From Microcaldota archaeon (GTDB lineage Archaea; Micrarchaeota; Micrarchaeia; Burarchaeales; JACQQB01): 5,013 nucleotides of DNA. The stretch spans positions 1 through 5,013 of the forward strand of contig JACQQB010000070.1 of the NCBI GenBank assembly GCA_016207225.1. Reading direction: 5' to 3'. Position numbers and translations under genes: made by a program. Shown one piece after another: positions 1-5,013 of the stretch. A model generated the notes under the pieces. The model was not told the origin of the DNA, made no database searches, and saw only the letters and a list, made by a program, of their open reading frames with translations. Position 1 is the first letter of the stretch, and every line of letters starts with the position of its first letter.

Positions 1-1
1 C

Positions 2-1822
2 AAAGAAAAAATAATTGAGGCACTGCATGAGCTTGGTGTTGTTCAAATTTTAGACCTTGGTAAGAATATAGAAAAGTTCAACCAGCTGGTTGAGATTGAT
101 AAGCCACTTTCTAATTATAGTGTAATTTCAGAGTATTTAGTCAAGATCAGGGCTATCGAAAGCTTGCTCCCTGAGCAAAAATTTGAGCAGATAAGAATCC
201 CGGTAGGGCAGGTAATGAGCGAGGCTAAGAAACTTGTTGAGAGTTCAGATGTTTTGGAGATCAATAAGAAACTTAGCGAACTGCAGGAGAAAAGAGAGGA
301 ACTGGCAGAGCATATGGCCATTCTAACGGCTTTGGGCAGGATTTCTATTGAATTCAGTTTATTGGAGAGTGAAGTTATAACAAGAGCTTTGGGCAGGGTG
401 AATAAAAAGAAAATCCCAGAGTTGGAGAATGGCTTGAGTGGAATAAGTAAATGCGAATTTTTACATGATAATTTGAACAAGAATGATGAGATTGTGTTAG
501 TCATCTTCGATAAGAGATTAAATAATGAGGTTCAAAGAGTTTTGACTTCTGTAGCATATGTGCCTGTGGATTTGCCGCCGTTTTCAACAACTCCTCAGGC
601 TTTTTTGGGTAAACTAGTGGAGTGGGACAAGAGGTTGATGGGTGAGGAAGAGGAAATAAAGAAAGAGATAACCAGTATATCAAATGGAATATACAGTAAA
701 GTTTTGTACTTAAGAGAAGCGTTGGAACTGGAAGCCCAGAAGGCAGAGATAGCAGCTAAATTTGGAAAGACTAGCAGTGTTTGTGTAGTTGAAGGTTGGA
801 TAAAGAAAAAGGATTATGATAGGCTAGAGGAAGTATTGAACTATGTATCGAATGATAATGTGATGATAGAGAAGTTGCGTGTGGACCACCATGAGTTAGC
901 ACCGACTTCCTTAGCAAATCCGTCATCTTTAAGACCATTTGAAAGTTTTATTACTTTTATTTCGATTCCAAAAAGCTATGAGTTTGACCCTACCGTTTTC
1001 TTTGCACTTGTTTTTCCAATAATGTATGGATTGATGCTGGGAGATGTGGGTTACGGGATATTTGTTTTACTTGTAGGGATTCTGGGCTATTTTAAGCTGA
1101 AGGGAATGCTAAAGGATATTTGCTGGGTTTTGATACCTTCAGGTGTGTTAAGCATTATATTTGGTATTCTGTTTGGCGAGATATTTGGCTTTGAGTTTAA
1201 GGAGTTTGGAATACCGTTCAACGGTTATTTGCATAGATTGAGTGAAATAACTGAATTGTTATTAATAACTTTAGCTATAGGTGCAGTGCATGTTGGTTTT
1301 GGTTTCTTATTGGGTGTAATAAAGGAAATCCAAGAAAAGAAGTATAGGCATGCGATAGGCAAGGCAGGGTGGCTGGTTTTGGAAATAGGAGGGGTAATGT
1401 TATTTTTGGCTGTTGCACAGCAGATGGCGTATTTAACAGATTATGCGATAGGTTTGATGGTTCTTGCAATTGTTGCGTTAATTTATGGTGAGGGCATGAT
1501 AGCTTTAATAGAGATACCGAAATTGATTGGCAATATATTCTCATACTCAAGGTTAATGGCAGTTGGCCTGGCATCAGTTGCACTGGCCTTTGTGCTCAAT
1601 ACTTTCAAGCCGGATCCAGGTATGGGCTTGTTAATAATACCTGCTACCCTAATATTTCTGTTTGGACATTTGCTTAATTTTGTTTTAGGAATATTTGAGC
1701 CGTTTGTTCAAGGAGCCCGTTTGCATTATGTGGAGTTTTTCAGTAAGTTTTATGAAGGTGGGGGATACGCGTTTATGCCGTTCAAAGGTAATAAAAAGTA
1801 TACAAAGAATGAGGTGATATGA
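2..1822 (+). CDS. atpI: A-type ATP synthase subunit I (a subunit), 5'-partial
   Basis: Membrane stator subunit of the A1AO ATP synthase, of the V-type 116-kDa/subunit a family. It carries ions through two half-channels to the rotor ring. The frame is open from base 2 to the TGA at 1820-1822, giving 606 visible residues; perhaps 20-30 N-terminal residues lie upstream, judged from usual family length. The first visible residues, with ALHELGVVQI, match the conserved N-terminal start of the family, so the gene does not begin at the internal TTG at 164. Visible residues 1 to about 325 are the soluble arm, with charged helical coiled-coil stretches near 70-105 and 205-245. From about 332 to 585 there are roughly seven to eight membrane segments. 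Landmarks are GDVGYG (347-352), Glu504, the channel arginine Arg517 in SYSRLMAVGLA, a second conserved Arg573, and the C-terminal HYVEFFSKFYEGGG signature. Only one base separates its stop from atpK, so the two are surely co-transcribed. The family call is very secure. Confidence 0.97.
   Translation, partial: KEKIIEALHELGVVQILDLGKNIEKFNQLVEIDKPLSNYSVISEYLVKIRAIESLLPEQKFEQIRIPVGQVMSEAKKLVESSDVLEINKKLSELQEKREELAEHMAILTALGRISIEFSLLESEVITRALGRVNKKKIPELENGLSGISKCEFLHDNLNKNDEIVLVIFDKRLNNEVQRVLTSVAYVPVDLPPFSTTPQAFLGKLVEWDKRLMGEEEEIKKEITSISNGIYSKVLYLREALELEAQKAEIAAKFGKTSSVCVVEGWIKKKDYDRLEEVLNYVSNDNVMIEKLRVDHHELAPTSLANPSSLRPFESFITFISIPKSYEFDPTVFFALVFPIMYGLMLGDVGYGIFVLLVGILGYFKLKGMLKDICWVLIPSGVLSIIFGILFGEIFGFEFKEFGIPFNGYLHRLSEITELLLITLAIGAVHVGFGFLLGVIKEIQEKKYRHAIGKAGWLVLEIGGVMLFLAVAQQMAYLTDYAIGLMVLAIVALIYGEGMIALIEIPKLIGNIFSYSRLMAVGLASVALAFVLNTFKPDPGMGLLIIPATLIFLFGHLLNFVLGIFEPFVQGARLHYVEFFSKFYEGGGYAFMPFKGNKKYTKNEVI
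1811..1818 (+). promoter_or_regulatory. Ribosome binding site of atpK
   Basis: GAGGTGAT is a near-perfect Shine-Dalgarno match to the anti-SD at the end of archaeal 16S rRNA. It ends 5 bases before the atpK ATG at 1824 and lies inside the last codons of atpI. It favours the ATG at 1824 over the ATG at 1819, which has no spacer and reads only four codons before a stop. Confidence 0.85.
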
Positions 1823-1823
1823 A

Positions 1824-2090
1824 ATGGCAGTAGAAGCAGCATTGTCTGGTTTGACAGGCACATTAGGAACAGGTTTGGTAGCAGTCGGTGCAGGCGTCGC
1901 CATATTAGGCGGTGCGATAGGTACGGGTTTTGCACAGTCTGCGATAGGCGCAGCAGGTTTAGGCGCGTTGTCCGAAAAGCCGGAAGTAGGAGGACAGGTA
2001 TTGCTTTATCTGGTTATACCTGAAACAATCGTGATTTTCTCCTTCGTTATTGCGATATTGACTTTAGGCTGGGGATTCGGTAAGTTCTAG
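1824..2090 (+). CDS. atpK: A-type ATP synthase subunit K (c subunit, rotor-ring proteolipid)
   Basis: An 88-residue, very hydrophobic, Gly/Ala-rich protein. It forms the membrane rotor ring that is turned by ion flow past subunit I. It is a single hairpin. Helix 1 spans about residues 14-49 and is glycine-rich, with a GAGVAILGGAIGTG run. A short polar loop follows (SEKPEVGG, 50-57), and helix 2 spans about 58-84. The ion-binding carboxylate is Glu67 in the PET motif (66-68). Gln38 in helix 1 lies about as far from the loop as Glu67, so the two should sit at the same membrane depth. Gln plus Glu-Thr/Ser is the ligand pattern of Na+-binding c subunits, so Na+ coupling is plausible, but this is inference. 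The length is that of the one-hairpin form, not the duplicated 16-kDa form. The ATG start is fixed by the strong ribosome site just upstream. The gene is more GC-rich than its neighbours, as expected from its many Gly and Ala codons. Confidence 0.97.
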   Translation: MAVEAALSGLTGTLGTGLVAVGAGVAILGGAIGTGFAQSAIGAAGLGALSEKPEVGGQVLLYLVIPETIVIFSFVIAILTLGWGFGKF

Positions 2091-2096
2091 GGCGGT
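2091..2096 (+). promoter_or_regulatory. Probable weak ribosome binding site of atpE
   Basis: GGCGGT, within GGCGGTCGAT, resembles GGAGGTGAT with one mismatch and one inserted base. It ends 8 bases before the GTG at 2105. It is clearly weaker than the sites before atpK, atpF and atpA, and E may depend partly on translation from the upstream gene. Confidence 0.5.
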
Positions 2097-2104
2097 CGAT
2101 TCAC

Positions 2105-2680
2105 GTGGGCTTGCAAGAACTAAGAGAAGAGATCTTGAATAATGCAAAGACTTCAGCTAGAAAAATTCAGAAAGAATCTGAAGCTGAGGCAGAAACTATT
2201 GTACGGACTGCAGAAGAGAAGAAAAAACAGACGCTAGAGACTGTGAAGAAGGATGTGAAGGAAGTTCTGGAAAGAGAGGAAAGGGAAAGGGTCTCGAGTG
2301 CCAGGCTGAAGGCTAAGATGATTATGGCTGAGGCAAAGGAAAGCGTAATCAAGGAGCTTATGGATCAGCTTTTTGAAAAAATGAAGGAATATAGGGAAAG
2401 CAGTGAGTACAAGACAACGTTGGCTAGGCTTGTTGATGAGGGGCTTGGCCAGATTAGTGGAAAAGTGGTTGTTTACGCGAATAAGGAGGATGCTTCTCTA
2501 GTGAAGAAATTGCTGGGCAAGAAAAAAGCTGAGCTGAGCGAAGAGCCTATACAATGCATAGGTGGTGTAGTGGTTACGAGTGAAGATGGCAAGGTAAGAA
2601 TAAACAATACCTTAGAAGCGAAATTTGAGGAGAGGAAGGAGGAAGTGAGGAAATCAATCTACGATATGGTGTTTAGATGA
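2105..2680 (+). CDS. atpE: A-type ATP synthase subunit E (peripheral stalk)
   Basis: A 191-residue soluble subunit. With subunit H it forms the peripheral stalks that hold the A3B3 head against the membrane subunit I. The N-terminal half (about residues 1-105) is a long, highly charged Glu/Lys/Ala helix, as expected for the straight coiled coil of the E/H stalk; the opening GLQELREEILNNA is typical of the family. The C-terminal half (about 110-191) is the smaller globular domain that binds the head. It contains the GGVVVTSEDGKVRINNTLEA stretch and ends in the usual charged helix with a short aromatic tail (YDMVFR). Length is normal. The proposed start is GTG at 2105; a TTG two codons later (2111) is an alternative. 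It begins 14 bases after atpK, and its TGA overlaps the atpC ATG by four bases (ATGA), suggesting translational coupling. The family call is strong and the exact start less so. Confidence 0.94.
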   Translation: MGLQELREEILNNAKTSARKIQKESEAEAETIVRTAEEKKKQTLETVKKDVKEVLEREERERVSSARLKAKMIMAEAKESVIKELMDQLFEKMKEYRESSEYKTTLARLVDEGLGQISGKVVVYANKEDASLVKKLLGKKKAELSEEPIQCIGGVVVTSEDGKVRINNTLEAKFEERKEEVRKSIYDMVFR

Positions 2681-3732
2681 GTTATTTGCTAGGGCCGCAG
2701 ACATTTGGTTATTCGAATGCTGTGGTAAAGGCTATGAAGAGCTTTCTGCTACCTCAGACTACTTTGAGGGAGTTGATAGTAGTAGATACAGTGAATGAGA
2801 TTATAGAAATACTGGAGAATACGAATTACAAGGAATCCTTTGTTAAGCTGTCAACCTTATACTCTGGAGTAGATTTGGTAGAACATGCTTTGAGTGAAAA
2901 TTTAGCAAAGACTTGCAAGAGGATCGTGAAGGTAACCCCGCAGGAAGCCAAGCCATTAATTCTTAGCCTGTTGAAGAGATTTGACATCTATAACCTCAAA
3001 ACTATTCTGATAGGTAAGAGCATTGGAGCAAGCGAAGAGGAAATAAACCGCCTAATCGTTAATGCAGGCTCTTTGAGAAAGAATGATATTAAGAGGCTTA
3101 TAGGTCTTGAGAGTGTTGATGAAATAATTGCCAGCATGCAAAGGACTGAGTATGGTATGGCTTTGAAAGGTGTGGTTGAGGAGTACAGGAGAACGAAAGA
3201 CTTGGGTTTAATCCTAAATTCAATGGACATGCATTATTATTCTTCTCTTGCTTTGGCTGCAGACTTGGCGCACGAGGCAGTTTTAAAGAAATTCATAATA
3301 CATGAAGTCAATTCAAAAAATATAATGAATGTACTAAGAGCTAGAGCCAACAACTTGAGCAGCGATATTGTTGCTAAATTGATAATTGAGGGAGGGAGTT
3401 TCGATAGGGCTTATTTGCTTTCATTGGCCAGGCTGGAATCGGTTAAGGAGATTGTTGAAAAATTAGGGATTAAAGAGCTGAATGATGCTTATGTGAAGTT
3501 TGAACAGGATAAATCATTGGTGCATTTTGAGATTGCATTTGAAAAGCAGCTGGTTAAGGAGAGTACTCATGAAATGAGAATAGCAACATTATCCACAAGT
3601 GCAATAGTCGGCTACCTTTTCTTAAAAGAGCTCGAGATTGCCAATATTCGTCGTATAATTAGGGCAAAGGAGTATGATATGCCCAAAGAAAAAATAATGG
3701 AGATAGTTTATAACGTTAGTGAAAAGGTGTAA
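2677..3732 (+). CDS. atpC: A-type ATP synthase subunit C (central-stalk socket, V-ATPase d-like)
   Basis: A 351-residue, largely helical soluble protein of the V-ATPase subunit d/AtpC family. It sits on the cytoplasmic face of the K ring like a funnel and receives the D/F central shaft, passing rotation between ring and head. Family signatures are FDIYNLKTILIGK (about 102-114) and the C-terminal block around 312-340, with GYLFLKELEIANIRRI followed by the RAKEYDMPKEKI segment. There is no signal peptide or membrane segment, and the length fits the family (roughly 330-360 residues). The ATG overlaps the atpE stop as ATGA. A short GGTG (2668-2671) lies 5 bases upstream, so initiation probably combines a weak ribosome site with re-initiation after E. 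It ends with TAA only 4 bases before atpF. Nothing is broken or unusual in the frame. The unrelated F-type epsilon subunit, also sometimes called AtpC, is excluded by size and motifs. Confidence 0.96.
   Translation: MSYLLGPQTFGYSNAVVKAMKSFLLPQTTLRELIVVDTVNEIIEILENTNYKESFVKLSTLYSGVDLVEHALSENLAKTCKRIVKVTPQEAKPLILSLLKRFDIYNLKTILIGKSIGASEEEINRLIVNAGSLRKNDIKRLIGLESVDEIIASMQRTEYGMALKGVVEEYRRTKDLGLILNSMDMHYYSSLALAADLAHEAVLKKFIIHEVNSKNIMNVLRARANNLSSDIVAKLIIEGGSFDRAYLLSLARLESVKEIVEKLGIKELNDAYVKFEQDKSLVHFEIAFEKQLVKESTHEMRIATLSTSAIVGYLFLKELEIANIRRIIRAKEYDMPKEKIMEIVYNVSEKV
3725..3729 (+). promoter_or_regulatory. Ribosome binding site that sets the atpF start
   Basis: AGGTG inside the final codons of atpC lies 7 bases before the ATG at 3737. 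This supports that ATG rather than the in-frame GTG at 3719, which would place the ribosome site inside the coding region. Confidence 0.75.
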
Positions 3733-3736
3733 TTTG

Positions 3737-4048
3737 ATGAAAATTTTTGTTTTGGCGGATAAGCCAACATGTATTGGTTTCCGCCTGGCTGGCGTGGAGA
3801 ATTGCCATGTAGCAGAAGGAAAGGATGCCGAAAGAAAGCTTGAAGAGCTTATGAACAATGAGGATGTTGGAGTAATTGTAGTTAATGAGAAATTATTAGC
3901 CCAGATAGACTGGAAGTTGAAGAAAAAAATTGATACGACTGCAAGGCCTGCGGTGGTTCCAGTCCCGGATAAACACGGGCCAAGCAGCGAAGTTGAGAGC
4001 TTGGGAGACATGATAAAGAAAGCATTGGGTTTTGAGCTTATAAAGTAG
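3737..4048 (+). CDS. atpF: A-type ATP synthase subunit F (central stalk)
   Basis: A 103-residue subunit of the V-ATPase F/AtpF family. It binds subunit D in the rotating central shaft and, in studied homologues, influences ATPase activity and coupling. It shows the expected small alpha/beta Rossmann-like pattern: strand KIFVLAD at the N-terminus, GFRLAGV (about 14-20) after it, a strand DVGVIVVNEKL in the middle, a strand around PAVVPVPDKHG, and a final helix ending in KKALGFELIK. Small size, the IP/VP-type loop near residue 80 and the C-terminal A-[IL]-G signature fit the family. The frame extends upstream to a GTG at 3719 that would overlap atpC, but the ATG at 3737 is preferred: it has a well-spaced AGGTG and begins directly with the conserved first strand. 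It lies 4 bases after atpC and 9 bases before atpA. Confidence 0.93.
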   Translation: MKIFVLADKPTCIGFRLAGVENCHVAEGKDAERKLEELMNNEDVGVIVVNEKLLAQIDWKLKKKIDTTARPAVVPVPDKHGPSSEVESLGDMIKKALGFELIK

Positions 4049-4052
4049 GTGA
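4047..4052 (+). promoter_or_regulatory. Ribosome binding site of atpA
   Basis: AGGTGA overlaps the TAG stop of atpF and ends 5 bases before the atpA ATG at 4058. This is a strong, well-placed Shine-Dalgarno, and it fits both high translation of a catalytic subunit needed in three copies and coupling to atpF. Confidence 0.82.
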
Positions 4053-4057
4053 GATAG

Positions 4058-5013
4058 ATGGGAGTAATAGAGAGCATTTCAGGTCCTGTGATTATAGCAG
4101 GGAGCATGAAAGGAGCAAGAATGTATGATGTCGTTAAGGTGGGAGACGAAAAATTAATAGGAGAGATAATCAGGCTAAAGGGAGATAGTGCTACTATTCA
4201 GGTTTATGAGGATACTGCAGGCTTGAAGCCAGGGGAGAAAGTAGAGAACACAGACCTGGCCTTGTCGGTAGAACTGGGTCCTGGTTTGTTAACTTCGATT
4301 TTTGATGGCATCCAGAGGCCATTGCAATCAATCAGAAAAGATAGCGGGGATTTTATCAAGAGAGGAGTAGTTGTGAATTCGTTGGATAGGAAGAAAGACT
4401 GGGAATTCAAGCCTAAAGTAAAGAAAGGTGCAAAAGTCAATGAGGGAGATGTGTTAGGAGAAATAGATGAGACAGGCCTTATCACCCATAAGATTTTAGT
4501 TCCTCCGAAAGTTAGTGGAGAGGTTACTGATATCAAAGCTGGAAAGTTTACTATTGAGGAAGTTGTCTGTACGATAAGGAATGGAAAGCAGGAGAATAAG
4601 GTAAAGTTGTACCAAACTTGGGAAGTGAGAAGGCCAAGACCGTATACAGAAAAGCTAAGCCCTGAAATCCCGTTGGTTACCGGACAGAGAGTCATAGATA
4701 CATTCTTCCCGATTGCAAAGGGAGGTACGGCTTGCATCCCGGGCCCATTCGGATCTGGCAAGACAGTTACACAACAGAGCTTGGCTAAATGGAGTGACAC
4801 GCAAGTTGTGGTTTATGTAGGCTGCGGTGAGCGTGGAAACGAAATGACTGAGGTGTTGAATGAGTTTCCTAAGCTGGAAGACCCTAAAACCAAAAAGCCT
4901 TTGATGGAAAGAACAATCTTGATTGCTAATACTTCAAACATGCCGGTAGCTGCAAGAGAAGCCAGCATTTACACAGGGATAACGATTGCAGAATATTACA
5001 GGGATATGGGTTA
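4058..5013 (+). CDS. atpA: A-type ATP synthase catalytic subunit A, 3'-partial
   Basis: The nucleotide-binding catalytic subunit of the A1 head, which alternates with subunit B and makes or hydrolyses ATP from ADP and phosphate. The ATG at 4058 follows a strong ribosome site. The frame stays open to the window end, giving 318 complete codons of a protein usually near 580-600 residues. Domains in order are: the N-terminal beta-barrel (about 1-70, opening [14 protein letters not shown]), the IFDGIQRPL linker (81-89), the A-subunit-specific non-homologous region (about 110-185, with the [15 protein letters not shown] segment), and then the ATPase core. The Walker A P-loop is GPFGSGKT at 229-236, with Lys235 and Thr236 for phosphate and Mg2+. 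The catalytic glutamate is Glu258 in GCGERGNE. The conserved [17 protein letters not shown] block follows. The non-homologous region and this P-loop form distinguish A from subunit B and from F-type beta. No intein interrupts the P-loop. Subunits B and D are expected downstream. Confidence 0.98.
   Translation, partial: MGVIESISGPVIIAGSMKGARMYDVVKVGDEKLIGEIIRLKGDSATIQVYEDTAGLKPGEKVENTDLALSVELGPGLLTSIFDGIQRPLQSIRKDSGDFIKRGVVVNSLDRKKDWEFKPKVKKGAKVNEGDVLGEIDETGLITHKILVPPKVSGEVTDIKAGKFTIEEVVCTIRNGKQENKVKLYQTWEVRRPRPYTEKLSPEIPLVTGQRVIDTFFPIAKGGTACIPGPFGSGKTVTQQSLAKWSDTQVVVYVGCGERGNEMTEVLNEFPKLEDPKTKKPLMERTILIANTSNMPVAAREASIYTGITIAEYYRDMG

Noticed and set aside
164..166. TTG at 164 as the start of subunit I
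   Set aside because: The same frame is open back to base 2 and encodes the conserved family N-terminus (ALHELGVVQI), so this is an internal codon in a gene cut by the window edge.
115..504. 129-codon minus-strand frame rich in Ser, Leu and Phe
   Set aside because: It is antisense to the charged soluble arm of subunit I; its composition is the expected complement artefact and no start signal was recognised.
1824..2090. Gly/Ala repeats in atpK as a nucleotide repeat or transferred segment
   Set aside because: The repetitive look and higher GC follow from glycine-rich transmembrane helices common to all c subunits, and the gene sits in its usual operon position.
2091..2104. Possible terminator or processing hairpin between atpK and atpE
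   Set aside because: The 14-base spacer has no stable inverted repeat and no T-run, and the downstream genes continue at the same tight spacing.
3622..4107. 161-codon open frame on the minus strand across atpC/atpF/atpA
   Set aside because: It spans three real genes and their ribosome sites in antisense. The hydrophobic, Ser/Phe-rich translation is typical of the complement of Glu/Lys-rich coding sequence.
4204..4800. 198-codon open frame on the minus strand
   Set aside because: It lies wholly antisense to the well-conserved atpA frame, has no recognisable family features, and is explained by low stop frequency opposite a biased coding sequence.

Overview
The window is a single, tightly packed run of co-directional genes on the + strand encoding part of an A-type (archaeal A1AO, V-like) ATP synthase. 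The order is subunit I (a), K (c), E, C, F, A, which is the conserved I-K-E-C-F-A(-B-D) order of archaeal and some bacterial A/V-type ATPase operons. Both ends are cut: subunit I lacks its extreme N-terminus at the left edge, and subunit A runs off the right edge shortly after its catalytic glutamate motif. Subunits B and D, and a possible H upstream of I, would lie outside the window.

Organism: most likely an archaeon with an AT-rich genome. Support comes from the A-type gene order, archaeal-looking subunit families, a one-hairpin c subunit with a PET carboxylate motif, strong AGGTGA/GAGGTGAT Shine-Dalgarno sites, and heavy use of AGA/AGG for arginine (14 of the 15 Arg codons in the visible part of atpA) and of ATA for isoleucine. 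A bacterium with an A/V-type operon (Thermus, clostridial or spirochaete type) cannot be fully excluded, and I do not assign a lineage.

Layout: atpI 2-1822 (membrane stator with the ion half-channels), atpK 1824-2090 (rotor ring), atpE 2105-2680 (peripheral stalk), atpC 2677-3732 (central-stalk socket on the ring), atpF 3737-4048 (central-stalk regulatory subunit) and atpA 4058-end (catalytic subunit). Gaps between genes are 1, 14, -4, 4 and 8-9 bases, so essentially every base is coding or ribosome-binding signal. No promoter, terminator, RNA gene, repeat, mobile element or CRISPR array is visible.

Together the products form the ion-driven rotary motor. Ions pass through the I/K interface and turn the K ring. 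The ring turns C and F (with D), which drives ATP synthesis at A/B, while E (with H) anchors A/B to I. Nothing here looks like a new system. The points worth a second look are start-codon choices, the probable Na+-type ligand set in subunit K, and the intein-free P-loop of subunit A.
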